A stretch of DNA of 64,000 bases, taken from assembly GCF_040744945.1 (NCBI RefSeq), contig NZ_CP160453.1, positions 2,604,001-2,668,000 on the forward strand, read 5' to 3'. Each line of letters opens with the position of its first letter. The stretch's first letter is position 1. The position numbers were made by a program, and so were the translations under genes. Of this stretch, positions 45,103-57,022 are shown piece after piece. Source of the DNA: Saccharothrix sp. HUAS TT1 (GTDB taxonomy: Bacteria > Actinomycetota > Actinomycetes > Mycobacteriales > Pseudonocardiaceae). The notes under the pieces were generated by a model. It was not told where the DNA came from, made no database searches, and was given only the letters and a program-made list of their open reading frames with translations.

Positions 45103-45957
45103 TCAGCTACCGGGCGTGGAGGCGGCCGTCGGCGCGGCCGACTCCTCCGCGGCGGCCTCGGCGCCACCGTCCATCGGGACGGCGTCCGCACCGGGCGCCT
45201 CCGCCACGAACGGCGGCGGGCTGGTCACGTCGAACTGCGGGTTGTCGCAGGTCGCGCCCACCTCGGGGTAGGCGTACTGGTTGCGCCGCAGCGACTGGAT
45301 GAACTGGTCGATGCGCTCGTCGTCGGCGCTCTCCAGCTTCAGCTGGTGGCCCCACGACTGCAGCGAGATCGGCTTGTCCAGGCCCGGGTACGGCGACAGC
45401 ATGGTGAACGGCTGGCCGTCGGCCCGCGCCTTCAGCTTGTCCAGCGCGTCACCGCTGACCTGGTCCGGGTTGTAGGCGATCCACACGGCGCCGTGCTCCA
45501 GCGGGTGGACCATGTTCTCGTTGCGCACCGGGGACGCGTAGACGGTGCCCGTGCAGTCGGCCCACACGTTGTCGTGCGGACCGCCGAAGGGCGGCGACTG
45601 GTCGTAGGCGACCCGCTGGGTGGCGTCGACGTGCTTGCTCGCCTCGTACTCGACCTTCACCACACCGGCGATCTGGTCCGAGGGGTCCTTGTTCTCCTCG
45701 GACGGGTTCCACTGGGCGAGGGCGGCCTCTTTCTCGTTCCGCTCCGCGATCTGCGCGTACGCGTAACCGAACACGGTGCCCGCCAGGGCCAGGACGGCGA
45801 CCACCGCGAGGATGGTCCCCCATGGCTTCGGCTTCTTCGCCACCACCGAGGAGCGCGCCGCCGCAACGCTGGAGCGCGCGGCCTTCGTCTTCTTGCCGCT
45901 GGTCATGTCCGCCTCAGTCTCGTCATACGCCCATGCCGTGGGCCAGTGTAGGGACAT
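45103..45957 (-). CDS. DUF3105 domain protein, membrane anchored
   Basis: 284 residues. A basic N-terminus and one membrane helix (ILAVVAVLALAGTVFGYAYA) are followed by the DUF3105 domain (QSPPFGGPHDNVWADCTGTV, NENMVHPLEHGAVWIAYNPD) with conserved His and Cys residues that suggest a metal or redox role. The Ser/Ala-rich end (DAVPMDGGAEAAAEESAAPT) is disordered. DUF3105-DUF305 pairs recur in actinobacteria; exact function unknown. Confidence 0.87.
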   Translation of the reverse strand: MSLHWPTAWAYDETEADMTSGKKTKAARSSVAAARSSVVAKKPKPWGTILAVVAVLALAGTVFGYAYAQIAERNEKEAALAQWNPSEENKDPSDQIAGVVKVEYEASKHVDATQRVAYDQSPPFGGPHDNVWADCTGTVYASPVRNENMVHPLEHGAVWIAYNPDQVSGDALDKLKARADGQPFTMLSPYPGLDKPISLQSWGHQLKLESADDERIDQFIQSLRRNQYAYPEVGATCDNPQFDVTSPPPFVAEAPGADAVPMDGGAEAAAEESAAPTAASTPGS

Positions 45958-46076
45958 CGTGTCTGATCACCGTCAACTGGCCGTCACAGCCGGTGGTCGT
46001 CAACAGTTGCCGTTCCCACTTCGCGGGACGCCCATCCCGTGCGAGACCAGCGGGAACGCTTCCCTAGACTTGCCGG

Positions 46077-47726
46077 GTGACTCCCGCTGCGCTAGCCGAA
46101 CTGGTCCGTGCGACGGCCGTGGACGTGCTGTCCGCCCGCGGCCTCGACCCCGCCGCCCTGCCCACAGCGGTCACGATCGAGCGCCCCCGCAACCCCGAGC
46201 ACGGCGACTACGCCACGAACCTCGCCCTCCAGACCGCCAAGAAGGTCGGCGTGGCCTCCCGCGACCTGGCCGGGTGGCTGGCCGACGCGCTGACCGGCAC
46301 CGACGCGATCTCGTCGGTCGAGGTCGCGGGCCCCGGCTTCCTGAACCTGCGGCTCGCCGCGGACGCCCAGGGCGCGATCGTGCGCGACGTGCTGGCGGCG
46401 GGCGAGGCGTTCGGTCGCGGCGACCGGCTCGCCGGCACCCGGATCAACCTGGAGTTCGTCTCGGCGAACCCGACCGGCCCGATCCACCTCGGCGGCACCC
46501 GCTGGGCCGCGGTCGGCGACGCGCTCGGCCGCGTCCTGGCCGCCAACGGCGGCGACGTCACCCGGGAGTACTACTTCAACGACGCGGGCGCGCAGATCGA
46601 CCGGTTCGTCCGGTCCCTGATCGCCGCCGCGAAGGGCGAGCCCGCGCCCGAGGACGGCTACGCGGGCGGGTACATCGGCGACATCGCCGCCGAGGTGCTG
46701 CGGCAGGAGCCGGGCGCGCTGACCGCCGAGGACTCGCACGAGGTGTTCCGCCGGATCGGCGTCGGCACCATGTTCGAGGAGATCAAGAAGGACCTGCACG
46801 ACTTCGGCACGGACTTCGACGTCTACTTCCACGAGGACTCGCTGCACCGGTCCGGCGCGGTCGCCAAGGCCGTCGAGCAGCTGAAGGGCTCCGGCGCGCT
46901 GTACTTCGAGAACGGCGCCTGGTGGCTGCGGTCCACCGAGTTCGGCGACGACAAGGACCGCGTGGTCATCAAGAGCGACGGCGACCCGGCGTACATCGCC
47001 GGTGACATCGCGTACCTGGTCGACAAGCGGTCGCGCGGCTTCGACCTGTGCATCTACATGCTCGGCGCGGACCACCACGGCTACATCGGCAGGCTCAAGG
47101 CCGCCGCGGCGGCGCTGGGCGACGACCCGGCGTCGGTCGAGGTGCTGATCGGCCAGCTGGTGAACCTGGTCAGCGACGGCAAGCCGGTGCGGATGAGCAA
47201 GCGCGCGGGCACCGTCATCACCATGCAGGACCTGGTGGACGCGGTGGGCGTGGACGCCGCCCGGTACGCCATGACCCGCTCGTCGGCGGACTCGTCGCTG
47301 GACATCGACCTCGACCTGCTGCGCAAGCGCAGCAACGACAACCCGGTGTTCTACGTCCAGTACGCGCACTCGCGGATCTGCTCGGTGCTGCGCAACGCGG
47401 CCGACCTCGGCATGGCTCCGAACGAGTCCTACGAGCTGCTGCGGCACGACCGCGAGGGCGACCTCATCCGCACCATCGGCGAGTTCCCGCGCGTCGTCGC
47501 CACCGCCGGTGAGCTGCGCGAACCGCACCGCGTGGCGCGTTACCTGGAGGAGTTGGCAGGCGCCTTGCACCGGTTCTACGACACCCCGGAGTGCCGCGTG
47601 CTGCCGCGCGGCGACGACGAGGCCACCGACGTCCAGCGGGCCAGGCTCAGCCTCTGCGCGGCCACCCGCCAGGTGTTCGCCAACGGCCTCGCGCTGCTGG
47701 GCGTGACCGCTCCGGAGCGCATGTGA
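46077..47726 (+). CDS. argS: Arginyl-tRNA synthetase
   Basis: 549 residues from GTG 46077. Class I signature: HIGH-like [20 protein letters not shown] (about 130-150) and KMSKS-like [11 protein letters not shown] (about 368-378). Ends with the anticodon-binding DALR-like domain ([20 protein letters not shown]). It charges tRNA-Arg in the cytoplasm. argS followed by lysA is a classic actinobacterial order; the stop overlaps the lysA start. Confidence 0.96.
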   Translation: MTPAALAELVRATAVDVLSARGLDPAALPTAVTIERPRNPEHGDYATNLALQTAKKVGVASRDLAGWLADALTGTDAISSVEVAGPGFLNLRLAADAQGAIVRDVLAAGEAFGRGDRLAGTRINLEFVSANPTGPIHLGGTRWAAVGDALGRVLAANGGDVTREYYFNDAGAQIDRFVRSLIAAAKGEPAPEDGYAGGYIGDIAAEVLRQEPGALTAEDSHEVFRRIGVGTMFEEIKKDLHDFGTDFDVYFHEDSLHRSGAVAKAVEQLKGSGALYFENGAWWLRSTEFGDDKDRVVIKSDGDPAYIAGDIAYLVDKRSRGFDLCIYMLGADHHGYIGRLKAAAAALGDDPASVEVLIGQLVNLVSDGKPVRMSKRAGTVITMQDLVDAVGVDAARYAMTRSSADSSLDIDLDLLRKRSNDNPVFYVQYAHSRICSVLRNAADLGMAPNESYELLRHDREGDLIRTIGEFPRVVATAGELREPHRVARYLEELAGALHRFYDTPECRVLPRGDDEATDVQRARLSLCAATRQVFANGLALLGVTAPERM

Positions 47727-49150
47727 TGCGCGCGCACCCGGCCGGTCCCCGGCACGCCGACGTCGTGGTCCCCGCGAACACGGCGGGCAATCGCCCGACC
47801 GGGTCCGCCGACCTGGACGCGCTGCACCCGCAGGTCTGGCCGCTCAACGCCGAGCGCGGCGACGACGGCGCGGTGCGCCTGGCGGGCGTGGACGTGCGGC
47901 AGCTCGCCGAGGAGCACGGCACCCCGCTGTTCGTGATGGACGAGGCCGACTTCCGGGCGCGCTGCCGGGCGCACGCCGAGGCGTTCGGCGACCCGACCCG
48001 CGTCCACTACGCGTCCAAGGCGTTCCTGTCCGTCGCGGTGGCCCGCTGGGTCGCCGAGGAGGGCCTGAGCATCGACGTGGCCAGCGGCGGCGAGCTGGCC
48101 GTCGCGCTGCGCGCGGAGTTCCCGCCGGAGCGGATCGCGCTGCACGGCAACAACAAGTCGGTGGCCGAGCTGACCGCCGCCGTCGAGGCCGGTGTCGGCG
48201 CGGTCGTGCTCGACTCGTTCCACGAGATCGCCCGGCTGGACCAGGTGGCCCGCGAGCGCGGCCGGGTGCAGCCGGTGATGATCCGGGTGACGGTGGGCGT
48301 CGAGGCGCACACGCACGAGTTCATCGCCACCGCGCACGAGGACCAGAAGTTCGGCTTCTCGCTGTCCTCCGGCGACGCCGCCGAGGCGGCCCGCCGGGTG
48401 CTCAAGTCCGAGGGCCTGCGGCTGATCGGCCTGCACAGCCACATCGGCTCGCAGATCTTCGACGCCAGCGGCTTCGAGGTCGCCGCCCGCCGGGTCGTCG
48501 GGCTGCTCGCCGACCTGCGCGACGAGCACGGCGAGGCGATCCTCGACCACGTGTCGACCGTCGACCTCGGCGGCGGCCTCGGCATCGCCTACACCCCGGA
48601 CGACGACCCGCCGCCGCCCGCCGAGCTGGCCAGGCAGCTGCGCAACATCGTGGCCAAGGAGTGCGAGCACGCCGGGCTGCCGACGCCCAAGATCGCGGTC
48701 GAGCCGGGCCGGGCCATCGTCGGCCCCGGCACGGTGACGCTGTACGAGGTGGGCACCATCAAGGACGTCCAGCTCGACGCGGGCGCGGTGCGCCGGTACG
48801 TGAGCGTGGACGGCGGCATGAGCGACAACATCCGCACCGCCCTCTACGACGCGGTCTACGACTGCAAGCTGGTGTCGCGGGCCTCGGCGGAGGACGTCGA
48901 GCCGGTGCTGTGCCGCGTCGTCGGCAAGCACTGCGAGTCCGGCGACGTGGTCGTGCGCGACTGCTGGCTGCCCGGCGACCTCGCGCCGGGCGACCTGGTC
49001 GCGGTGGCCGCGACCGGCGCCTACTGCTACTCGATGGCCAGCGGCTACAACCGACTTCCCCGGCCCGCGCTCGCCGCGGTCGTGGACGGCCAGGCCCGGT
49101 TGCTGCTGCGCCGGGAGACCGAGGAAGACCTGTTCCGCCTGGAGGTATGA
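47726..49150 (+). CDS. lysA: Diaminopimelate decarboxylase
   Basis: 474 residues; the ATG overlaps the argS stop. A PLP lysine in VHYASKAFL (about Lys98), HSHIGSQI, the phosphate-binding GGGLGIAY, and [10 protein letters not shown], with substrate residues in [13 protein letters not shown]. It makes L-lysine from meso-diaminopimelate, the last step of lysine synthesis. Next gene hom starts 4 nt later. Confidence 0.96.
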   Translation: MRAHPAGPRHADVVVPANTAGNRPTGSADLDALHPQVWPLNAERGDDGAVRLAGVDVRQLAEEHGTPLFVMDEADFRARCRAHAEAFGDPTRVHYASKAFLSVAVARWVAEEGLSIDVASGGELAVALRAEFPPERIALHGNNKSVAELTAAVEAGVGAVVLDSFHEIARLDQVARERGRVQPVMIRVTVGVEAHTHEFIATAHEDQKFGFSLSSGDAAEAARRVLKSEGLRLIGLHSHIGSQIFDASGFEVAARRVVGLLADLRDEHGEAILDHVSTVDLGGGLGIAYTPDDDPPPPAELARQLRNIVAKECEHAGLPTPKIAVEPGRAIVGPGTVTLYEVGTIKDVQLDAGAVRRYVSVDGGMSDNIRTALYDAVYDCKLVSRASAEDVEPVLCRVVGKHCESGDVVVRDCWLPGDLAPGDLVAVAATGAYCYSMASGYNRLPRPALAAVVDGQARLLLRRETEEDLFRLEV

Positions 49151-49153
49151 GAA

Positions 49154-50464
49154 GTGTCAAGCCACGAGGGCGACCGCAAACCGATCGGGGTCGCGTTGCT
49201 GGGCTGCGGCACGGTCGGCACCGAGGTGGTCCGGCTGCTCACCGACCAGGCGGCCGACCTGACCGCGCGGGTCGGGGCGCCGGTCCGGCTGGTCGGCATC
49301 GCCGTGCGCAAGCCGAACAAGCACCGCGAGGTGCCCGCCGAGCTGCTGACGACCGACGCCGAGGCGCTGATCGCCTCCGACGACGTGGACGTGGTGGTCG
49401 AGGTCATCGGCGGCATCGAGCCCACCCGCACGCTGCTGCTCGCCGCGCTGCGCTCGGGCAAGTCGGTGGTGACCGCGAACAAGGCGCTGCTGGCCGAGCA
49501 CTCGGCGGCGCTGTCCGAGGCGGCCGACGGCTCCGGCGCGGACCTGTACTTCGAGGCGGCCGTGGCGGGCGCGATCCCGCTGCTGCGCCCGCTGCGCGAG
49601 TCGCTGGCCGGTGACCGCATCACCCGGGTGATGGGCATCGTCAACGGCACCACGAACTTCATCCTCTCGGGCATGGACTCCACCGGCGCGAGCTACGCCG
49701 AGACGCTGGAGGAGGCGACCCGGCTCGGGTACGCCGAGGCGGACCCGACGGCCGACGTGGACGGCTTCGACGCCGCGTCCAAGGCCGCGATCCTGGCGTC
49801 CCTGGCGTTCCACAGCCGGGTGACGGCCGCCGATGTGCACCGCGAGGGCATCGCGTCGGTCAGCGCGGCCGACATCGCCGCCGCCAAGGCGCTCGGCCGC
49901 ACGGTGAAGCTGCTCGCCATCTGCGAGCGGGTCGTCCAGGACGGCGCCGAGGGCATCTCGGTGCGCGTGCACCCGGCGATGATCCCGACCTCCCACCCGC
50001 TGGCCGGCGTGCACGGCGCGTTCAACGCGGTGTTCGTGGAGGCCGACGCGGCCGGCGAGATGATGTTCTACGGCCAGGGCGCGGGTGGCGCCCCGACCGC
50101 CAGCGCGGTGCTCGGCGACCTCGTCGCGGTGGCCCGCAACCTGGTGCACCGCGGTCGTGGCCCGCGCGAGTCGGCCTACGCGGGACTGCCCGTGCGGCCG
50201 ATGGGCCAGACGCCCACGCGGTATCACATCAGCCTCGACGTCGCCGACCGGGCGGGCGTGTTGTCGCAGGTGGCGGCGGTGTTCGCGGAGCACGACGTGA
50301 GCATCGCGGCCGTGCGGCAGGAGGGACGGGTCGACGACGCCAGCCTGGTGATCGTCACCCACGCCGCGACCGACGCGGCACTGCGGTCGACCGTGGACAA
50401 AATCGGCGGTCTGCCCGTGGTTCGGGAAGTGGTCAGCGTGATGCGGGTGGAAGGCGAAGAGTGA
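49154..50464 (+). CDS. hom: Homoserine dehydrogenase
   Basis: 436 residues from GTG 49154. NAD(P) fold at the N-terminus ([17 protein letters not shown]), [20 protein letters not shown] in the catalytic domain and a C-terminal ACT domain ([20 protein letters not shown]), implying threonine feedback. Commits aspartate semialdehyde to the threonine/methionine branch. Overlaps thrC. Confidence 0.96.
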   Translation: MSSHEGDRKPIGVALLGCGTVGTEVVRLLTDQAADLTARVGAPVRLVGIAVRKPNKHREVPAELLTTDAEALIASDDVDVVVEVIGGIEPTRTLLLAALRSGKSVVTANKALLAEHSAALSEAADGSGADLYFEAAVAGAIPLLRPLRESLAGDRITRVMGIVNGTTNFILSGMDSTGASYAETLEEATRLGYAEADPTADVDGFDAASKAAILASLAFHSRVTAADVHREGIASVSAADIAAAKALGRTVKLLAICERVVQDGAEGISVRVHPAMIPTSHPLAGVHGAFNAVFVEADAAGEMMFYGQGAGGAPTASAVLGDLVAVARNLVHRGRGPRESAYAGLPVRPMGQTPTRYHISLDVADRAGVLSQVAAVFAEHDVSIAAVRQEGRVDDASLVIVTHAATDAALRSTVDKIGGLPVVREVVSVMRVEGEE

Positions 50465-51567
50465 TGGCGGCCCAAGCGACCGTCGGCAGAGCCGACAATC
50501 AGACTGCGGTGCGGCCGGGGTGGCCCGGCATCATCCACGCCTACGCGGACCGGATCCAGCTCCCCGAGGGCGCCGAGGTCGTCACCCTCCACGAGGGCGG
50601 CACGCCGCTGGTGTTCGCCGAGCGCCTGTCCGAGCTGACGGGGTGCGAGGTCCACATCAAGGTCGAGGGCGCGAACCCGACCGGCTCGTTCAAGGACCGC
50701 GGCATGACCGTGGCCATGACGCACGCCCTGGCCAGCGGCATCCGCGCGGTGATCTGCGCGTCGACCGGCAACACGTCGGCCAGCGCGGCGGCGTACGCGG
50801 CCAAGGCGGGCCTGACCGCCGCGGTGCTCGTGCCGCGGGGCAAGATCGCGCTGGGCAAGCTGGCCCAGGCGGTCGCGCACGGCGCGCGGATCCTGCAGAT
50901 CGACGGCAACTTCGACGACTGCCTGGAGCTGGCCTCCAAGACGTCGGCCGAGTACCCGATCACGCTGGTGAACTCGGTCAACCCGGTGCGGCTGATCGGC
51001 CAGAAGACCGCCGCGTGGGAGATCTGCGACGTGCTCGGCCGCGCGCCCGACGTCCACTGCCTGCCGGTGGGCAACGCGGGCAACATCACCGCGTACTGGC
51101 GCGGCTACTCCGACTACGCCGGTGACGGCGTGACCAGGTCGACCCCGCGCATGTTCGGCTTCCAGGCCGCGGGCTCCGCGCCGCTGGTGCTGGGCGCGCC
51201 GGTGGCGGAACCGGAGACGATCGCGACCGCCATCCGGGTGGGCAGCCCGGCGTCGTGGACCGGCGCGGTGGCGGCCAAGGAGGAGTCCGGCGGCCTGTTC
51301 GAGGCCGTGACGGACGAGAAGATCCTGGAGGCGTACCGGCTGCTGGCCTCGACCGAGGGCATCTTCGTCGAGCCCGCGTCCGCGACCAGCGTGGCGGGCC
51401 TGCTGGCCACCGCCGCCGACGGCAGGCTGCCGAAGGGCTCCACGGTCGTCTGCACGGTCACCGGGCACGGCCTGAAGGACCCCGACACCGCCCTGCTGGG
51501 CGTGTCCGAGGTCGAGCCGGTGCCGGTGGACCCCGGCGCCGTGGCGAGCGCGCTGGAACTGACGTGA
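50464..51567 (+). CDS. thrC: Threonine synthase
   Basis: 367 residues from ATG 50464 (a GTG at 50461 is in frame just before). PLP lysine in [15 protein letters not shown] (about Lys76), [20 protein letters not shown], and [13 protein letters not shown]. Converts O-phosphohomoserine to threonine. Overlaps thrB by four nt. Confidence 0.95.
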   Translation: MAAQATVGRADNQTAVRPGWPGIIHAYADRIQLPEGAEVVTLHEGGTPLVFAERLSELTGCEVHIKVEGANPTGSFKDRGMTVAMTHALASGIRAVICASTGNTSASAAAYAAKAGLTAAVLVPRGKIALGKLAQAVAHGARILQIDGNFDDCLELASKTSAEYPITLVNSVNPVRLIGQKTAAWEICDVLGRAPDVHCLPVGNAGNITAYWRGYSDYAGDGVTRSTPRMFGFQAAGSAPLVLGAPVAEPETIATAIRVGSPASWTGAVAAKEESGGLFEAVTDEKILEAYRLLASTEGIFVEPASATSVAGLLATAADGRLPKGSTVVCTVTGHGLKDPDTALLGVSEVEPVPVDPGAVASALELT

Positions 51568-52454
51568 CGGCCTTGGTCGGCCGCGGTGCGCGGGTCGTCG
51601 CGCCCGCCACCACTGCCAACCTAGGCTCGGGGTTCGACGCGCTCGGCCTGGCGCTCGGCCTGCACGACGAGCTGGAGTTCGAGGTGACCGGCGGCGGGCT
51701 GATCGTGGAGGTCTCCGGCGAGGGCGCGGGCGCGGTGCCGGTGGACGAGGGCCACCTGGTCGTCCGGGCGTTCCGGGCGGCCTGCGGGCTGGTCGGACTC
51801 GACGTGCCGGGACTGCGGCTGACGTGCCGCAACGCCATCCCGCACGCCCGCGGCCTCGGCTCGTCGTCGGCGGCGGTCGTGGCCGGGGTGGCGGCCGGGT
51901 TCGCCCTGGCCGGTCGCGAGTTGGACACGAGCGCGTTGCAACTCGCCGCGGAGTTCGAGGGCCACGCCGACAACGCCGCCGCGGCCATGTTCGGCGGCGT
52001 CGCGATCGCCTGGACGCGGGGTGACCGGTACCGCGCGGTCCGCGTCGACCCGCACCCGGGTGTGATGCCCGTCGTACTGGTGCCGGCGGAGGAGTCGTCC
52101 ACCGAGACCACCCGCGGCCTGCTGCCGTCGAAGGTGCCGCACGAGGACGCGGCGTTCGCCGCCGGCCGGTCCGCGCTGGCCGTGCACGCGCTGACCTCGG
52201 ACCCGTCGCTGCTGCTCGAAGCGCTGGACGACCGGCTCCACGAGCCGTACCGGGAGCCCGCCTGGCCTGCGACGACGCGCCTGGTGCGGTCGCTGCGGGA
52301 GGCCGGGGTGCCGGCCGCGGTGTCCGGGGCGGGGCCCACGGTCCTGGCCCTGCCGGTCGACGGGGCGCTGCCGGCCGAGGTGGACCGGACCGGGTTCGAG
52401 GCCCGCAGGGTGCCGGTCGACCTGGCCGGGGTCCGGGTTGCGCCACTCGGCTGA
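51564..52454 (+). CDS. thrB: Homoserine kinase
   Basis: 296 residues from GTG 51564. GHMP kinase features: [20 protein letters not shown] at the N-terminus, the ATP loop [19 protein letters not shown] and the C-terminal GAGPTVLAL. Phosphorylates homoserine for ThrC. Last gene of the argS-lysA-hom-thrC-thrB run; a gap of 343 bp follows before rho. Confidence 0.95.
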   Translation: MTALVGRGARVVAPATTANLGSGFDALGLALGLHDELEFEVTGGGLIVEVSGEGAGAVPVDEGHLVVRAFRAACGLVGLDVPGLRLTCRNAIPHARGLGSSSAAVVAGVAAGFALAGRELDTSALQLAAEFEGHADNAAAAMFGGVAIAWTRGDRYRAVRVDPHPGVMPVVLVPAEESSTETTRGLLPSKVPHEDAAFAAGRSALAVHALTSDPSLLLEALDDRLHEPYREPAWPATTRLVRSLREAGVPAAVSGAGPTVLALPVDGALPAEVDRTGFEARRVPVDLAGVRVAPLG

Positions 52455-52797
52455 GCGGTGCGACGCGCCGCGCCCCGGTTGTTGCACCCGGCCGGACCGG
52501 CGTCTACCCTCGGGGCCATCAGTCACCGCGCGCACGGGCGCCGGTGTGGTGCCCGGACGTTCGCTCCGGATCGCATTCCTCCAGTGACTTGGCTCTGTGC
52601 CGTATGGACGGGGCCGACGCTGGAAGGCACCCGCTCGCCGTGTGACCGAAGTCCCGTACCGGAGGACTCCGCTTTCGTGCGCGTTCCGCGCCGTCCGAGG
52701 TCCGCCTGAACCGGGGCGAAACTGCCGCACCGCATTCCGTCGGACGGCAGGTCCGCTGGGTCGCGTAGGAGGCGCGACCCGGTCAGGAAGGACATGT
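52455..52797 (+). promoter_or_regulatory. Leader region of rho
   Basis: 343 bp without a gene between thrB and rho. It probably contains the rho promoter and a long untranslated leader, as is usual for actinobacterial rho. No clear -10/-35 pair was found; an AGGAAGGA box precedes the rho start. Confidence 0.45.
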
Positions 52798-54870
52798 GTG
52801 ACCAACACCGACGTACTGAGCAGCCAAGCTCCTGCTGCTCCCGACACCGCTGCCAGTTCCGGAGCCGAGGAGAACGCTCTGACCACCCCTTCGAACGGCA
52901 GCGCCACGCCGCGCAAGCGCGCGGGCCTCTCTGGAATGGTGCTGGCCGAACTCCGTGAACTCGCAGGTCAGCTGGGTATCACCGGCACGGCCGGCCTCCG
53001 CAAGGGCGACCTGATCGCCGCCATCAAGGAGCGGCAGGGCGGCACCTCCGGTCGGGGCAGTGCCGCGACGCCGCCCAAGGCCGAGAAGAAGGCCGAGGCG
53101 CCCAAGGCGGCCGCCGGGAAGGCGCCCGCGGCGGAGAAGGCCGTCGAGGCCCCCGCTCCGGTGGACAAGCCGACCCAGCAGCAGCTCGACGTGGCCGAGC
53201 GGCCCGCCGAGGAGGAGGGCGGCCGTCGGGGCAACCGTCGCCGCCGTTCCGCCAACCGCCCCGCGGGCAGCCCCGAGGCGCCGGCCGCGGACGGCCAGCA
53301 GGCCCAGCCGCAGGCCGACCGGCCCGCCCAGGCCGAGCGCGCCGAGCGTGCCGACCGACCGGCCCAGGCCGACCGGATCGACCGCGCCGAGCGGACCGAC
53401 CGCGCCGACCGGGGCGAGCGTGCCGACCGGCAGGACCGCGGTGACCGGCAGGACCGCTCCGAGCAGCGCGAACAGCGCCAGGACCGGGGCGACCGCGGCA
53501 ACCGCGGTGACCGGCAGGACCGCGGCGGTCGGGACGACCGCGGCGACCGCGGTGGCCGTGACCGCGACCGTGACCGCGACCAGAACCGCAACCGCCAGCA
53601 GAGCGGTCCCGGCGACGACGGTGACGAGGACGGCGGCCGTCGCGGTCGCCGCTTCCGGGACCGCCGCCGTCGCGGTGGCCGCGGCGAGGACGGCGGCGGC
53701 CAGTCGACCGACACCGAGGTGCGCGACGACGACGTCCTGCTGCCCGTGGCGGGCATCCTCGACGTGCTGGAGAACTACGCGTTCGTCCGCACCTCGGGCT
53801 ACCTGGCCGGGCCGAACGACGTCTACGTGTCGTTGTCGCTGGTCCGCAAGTACGGGCTGCGCCGCGGCGACGCCCTGATCGGCGCCGTGCGGCAGCCGCG
53901 CGACGGCGAGCAGCAGCGCCAGAAGTTCAACCCCCTGGTGCGGGTGGACAAGATCAACGGCCTCGACCCGGAGGAGTCCCGCAACCGGCCGGACTTCACC
54001 AAGCTGACGCCGCTGTACCCGAACGAGCGCCTGCGCCTCGAAACGGAACCGCACATCCTCACCACGCGCGTCATCGACCTGGTGATGCCGATCGGCAAGG
54101 GCCAGCGCGCCCTGGTCGTGTCGCCGCCGAAGGCGGGCAAGACCTCGGTGCTCCAGTCGATCGCGAACGCGATCACGAAGAACAACCCCGAGTGCCACCT
54201 GATGGTGGTGCTGGTGGACGAGCGCCCCGAAGAGGTCACCGACATGCAGCGGTCGGTGAAGGGCGAGGTCATCGCCTCCACCTTCGACCGCCCGCCGTCG
54301 GACCACACCACGATCTCGGAGCTGGCCATCGAGCGGGCGAAGCGCCTGGTCGAGATGGGTCACGACGTGGTCGTGCTGCTGGACTCGATCACCCGGCTGG
54401 GTCGTGCCTACAACCTCGCGGCCCCCGCGAGCGGCCGCATCCTGTCCGGTGGTGTCGACTCGACCGCGCTGTACCCGCCGAAGCGGTTCCTCGGCGCGGC
54501 CCGCAACATCGAGGGCGGCGGCAGCCTCACCGTCATCGCGACGGCCCTGGTCGAGACCGGGTCCGCGGGTGACAGCGTGATCTTCGAGGAGTTCAAGGGC
54601 ACCGGCAACGCCGAGCTCAAGCTCGACCGGAAGATCGCGGACAAGCGGACCTTCCCGGCGGTGGACGTCGACTCGTCCGGCACCCGCAAGGAAGACCTGC
54701 TGCTCTCGCCGGACGAGCTGGCGGTCATGCACAAGCTGCGCCGGGTGCTGCACGCCCTGGACAGCCAGCAGGCCATCGACCTGCTGCTGGACCGCCTGCG
54801 CAAGAGCCGCACGAACATCGAGTTCCTGATGCAGGTCGCCAAGACCACCCCGGGTGCGGACAACGACTGA
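52798..54870 (+). CDS. rho: Transcription termination factor Rho (actinobacterial type)
   Basis: 690 residues from GTG 52798, with AGGAAGGA upstream; longer frames to 52597 have no ribosome box. A Rho N-domain (LSGMVLAELRELAGQLGITG) comes first, then a long Arg/Asp/Gln-rich insert (about residues 100-305, with DRQDRGDRQDR repeats). Next is the RNA-binding domain (LDVLENYAFVRTSGYLAGPN) and the ATPase with Walker A SPPKAGKTS (about 442-450) and Walker B VVVLLDS (about 523-529). The insert is typical of high-GC actinobacteria and adds RNA affinity. Confidence 0.97.
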   Translation: MTNTDVLSSQAPAAPDTAASSGAEENALTTPSNGSATPRKRAGLSGMVLAELRELAGQLGITGTAGLRKGDLIAAIKERQGGTSGRGSAATPPKAEKKAEAPKAAAGKAPAAEKAVEAPAPVDKPTQQQLDVAERPAEEEGGRRGNRRRRSANRPAGSPEAPAADGQQAQPQADRPAQAERAERADRPAQADRIDRAERTDRADRGERADRQDRGDRQDRSEQREQRQDRGDRGNRGDRQDRGGRDDRGDRGGRDRDRDRDQNRNRQQSGPGDDGDEDGGRRGRRFRDRRRRGGRGEDGGGQSTDTEVRDDDVLLPVAGILDVLENYAFVRTSGYLAGPNDVYVSLSLVRKYGLRRGDALIGAVRQPRDGEQQRQKFNPLVRVDKINGLDPEESRNRPDFTKLTPLYPNERLRLETEPHILTTRVIDLVMPIGKGQRALVVSPPKAGKTSVLQSIANAITKNNPECHLMVVLVDERPEEVTDMQRSVKGEVIASTFDRPPSDHTTISELAIERAKRLVEMGHDVVVLLDSITRLGRAYNLAAPASGRILSGGVDSTALYPPKRFLGAARNIEGGGSLTVIATALVETGSAGDSVIFEEFKGTGNAELKLDRKIADKRTFPAVDVDSSGTRKEDLLLSPDELAVMHKLRRVLHALDSQQAIDLLLDRLRKSRTNIEFLMQVAKTTPGADND

Positions 54871-54900
54871 TCAGGGTCCGGTCCACCTCGGGCCAGACCA

Positions 54901-54941
54901 CCGAAGGCCCGTCCGGCAGCACAGCCGGGCGGGCCTTCGGG
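54901..54941. terminator. Bidirectional terminator after rho
   Basis: CCGAAGGCCCG pairs with CGGGCCTTCGG around a loop with an inner CCGG pairing; lies between convergent rho and the small membrane gene. Confidence 0.8.
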
Positions 54942-54957
54942 CGTCACGGGGGAGCGG

Positions 54958-55365
54958 TCAGCAGCGCGAGGCGGGCGCCGCCCCCGCCGCCACCAGCGCG
55001 GCCGTGCGGCGGCGTTCGAGGAAGTACTGGGTGACCAGCAGGCCGGTGACCGGCACGCCGAGGCCGACGACGGCCGGCACGGGCACCCGCACGCCGTGCA
55101 GCAGCGAGCCCAGGACCAGCACGAGCGCCAGGTACGGCCACCGCAGCCAGACGCGCTGCCAGGGCGCGGTCCAGCGGACCGAGCCGGACGCCGCGACGCC
55201 CACGGCCACGCCGGCGCCGAACACCGGGCTGGACAGGGCGAGGTCGCCCGGCGCGCCGACGAGCAGGCCGGCCACCCCGGCGACGCCGAGGACGGCGGTG
55301 CTGAACAGGAGTGGCAGGACCAGCCACGTGGTCAACGTCAGCGGTCGCCCGGCAGCGCATAACAC
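54958..55365 (-). CDS. Small membrane protein, 135 aa
   Basis: ATG at 55365. Four or so hydrophobic segments (LTTWLVLPLLFSTAVLGVAG, LVGAPGDLALSSPVFGAGVA, WPYLALVLVLGSLLHGV, VGLGVPVTGLLVTQYFL) and a basic end. No known domain is recognised. Convergent with rho and divergent from rpmE. Confidence 0.7.
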   Translation of the reverse strand: MLCAAGRPLTLTTWLVLPLLFSTAVLGVAGVAGLLVGAPGDLALSSPVFGAGVAVGVAASGSVRWTAPWQRVWLRWPYLALVLVLGSLLHGVRVPVPAVVGLGVPVTGLLVTQYFLERRRTAALVAAGAAPASRC

Positions 55366-55613
55366 CCGTCAAGTGTGGCGTCCGCGCAACGACTGACGCT
55401 GCTCTCCGTAGTCCAACGGTCACCTCGTGCGCCGAATGGTCGACCACCATCGGCGAGCGGCTGTGACGGCCGGCACCGGGAACAACGCCCGACTGCCTGG
55501 CGTTTCAGAGGGGGACAGCCGATCTGGCACACTGTCGGGTCGAGTCCGGCTCCGGTTCACCTCGCCCGATCGGTGGCGAGGACCCGGCGGCCACCAGGGA
55601 AAGGGACAAGACG

Positions 55614-55826
55614 TTGAAGACCGGCATTCACCCCGAGTACGTGACGACCGAGGTCACCTGCAACTGCGGCAACACCTTCCACACGCGCAGCACCAAGTCG
55701 TCCGGCTCCATCCACGTCGAGATCTGCTCGAACTGCCACCCGTTCTACACGGGCAAGCAGAAGATCCTCGACACCGGTGGTCGGGTCGCGCGCTTCGAGG
55801 CCCGCTACGGCAAGCGCGCCAAGTAG
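55614..55826 (+). CDS. rpmE: 50S ribosomal protein L31 (zinc form)
   Basis: 70 residues; TTG start at 55614 with AGGGAAAGGGA upstream. [20 protein letters not shown], then [20 protein letters not shown]. Cysteines at 16, 18, 37 and 40 form the zinc site of the C+ form. Directly upstream of prfA, the usual actinobacterial order. Confidence 0.96.
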   Translation: MKTGIHPEYVTTEVTCNCGNTFHTRSTKSSGSIHVEICSNCHPFYTGKQKILDTGGRVARFEARYGKRAK

Positions 55827-55948
55827 CTGCCAGAACGGCGTCCACCCCGAGTTCGCGGGTGGGCGCCGTTGTCGTCTCCGCACCAAGCCGACGCCGCAGG
55901 CCGACGCCGTAGACCGATGCCGCAGACCCCCAGGACCGGAGCAAGATC

Positions 55949-57004
55949 GTGACGCTGGACGCCCTGCTGGCCGAGCACGCCGAGCTGGAGACCAGGCTCG
56001 CCGACCCCTCGGTGCACGCCGACCAGGCGGGTGCGCGCAAGCTCGGCAAGCGCTACGCCGAGCTGACCCCGATCGTGAAGACCGCCCGCGAGCTGGAGCA
56101 GGCGAAGTCCGACCTGGAGACGGCCCGCGAGCTGGCCGCCGAGGACCCGGCGTTCGCCGAGGAGGCCGACGAGCTGGCCGCGGCCGTCCCGGCGCTGGAG
56201 TCGAAGCTGACCGAGCTGCTGCTGCCGCGCGACCCGCACGACGGCGCGGACGTCGTGCTGGAGATCAAGTCCGGCGAGGGCGGCGAGGAGTCGGCCCTGT
56301 TCGCGGGCGACCTGCTGCGGATGTACCTGCGGTACGCCGAACGGCACGGGTGGAAGGCCGAAGTGCTCGACGGCACCGACTCCGACCTGGGCGGCTTCAA
56401 GGACGTCACGGTGGCCATCAAGAGCCGCACCGACGGCCCGGACGGCGTGTGGTCGCGGCTGAAGTACGAGGGCGGCGTGCACCGCGTGCAGCGGGTGCCG
56501 GTGACCGAGTCGCAGGGCCGCATCCACACCTCCGCCGCCGGTGTCCTGGTGTTCCCGGAGACCGAGGACGTCGAGGTCGAGATCGACGAGAACGACCTGC
56601 GGGTGGACGTGTTCCGCTCGTCGGGCAAGGGCGGGCAGAGCGTCAACACGACCGACTCGGCGGTGCGCATCACGCACCTGCCGACCGGCATCGTGGTGTC
56701 CTGCCAGAACGAGCGCAGCCAGCTGCAGAACAAGGCGCGCGCCATGCAGGTGCTCCAGGCCAGGCTGACCGCGCTGGCCGAGGAGAAGCAGCAGCAGGAG
56801 GCGTCGGACGCCCGGCGCAACCAGATCCGCACGGTGGACCGCTCGGAGCGGGTGCGGACCTACAACTTCCCGGAATCGCGCATCTCCGACCACCGGGTCG
56901 GGTACAAAGCCCATAACCTGGACCAGGTGCTCGACGGCGACCTGGACGCGGTGCTGGACGCGTTGGCGGCGGCGGACCGCGCGGAACGGCTCGCCGGAGG
57001 GTGA
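55949..57004 (+). CDS. prfA: Peptide chain release factor 1
   Basis: 351 residues from GTG 55949. The stop-codon reading tripeptide is PVT in [20 protein letters not shown] (usual PxT of RF1), and the catalytic GGQ is in [18 protein letters not shown] (about 228-230). Ends reading UAG/UAA stops and releases the peptide. prmC, which methylates the GGQ glutamine, lies 2.6 kb downstream after two inserted genes. Confidence 0.96.
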   Translation: MTLDALLAEHAELETRLADPSVHADQAGARKLGKRYAELTPIVKTARELEQAKSDLETARELAAEDPAFAEEADELAAAVPALESKLTELLLPRDPHDGADVVLEIKSGEGGEESALFAGDLLRMYLRYAERHGWKAEVLDGTDSDLGGFKDVTVAIKSRTDGPDGVWSRLKYEGGVHRVQRVPVTESQGRIHTSAAGVLVFPETEDVEVEIDENDLRVDVFRSSGKGGQSVNTTDSAVRITHLPTGIVVSCQNERSQLQNKARAMQVLQARLTALAEEKQQQEASDARRNQIRTVDRSERVRTYNFPESRISDHRVGYKAHNLDQVLDGDLDAVLDALAAADRAERLAGG

Positions 57005-57022
57005 CGACGAGAGGGGCGCGCG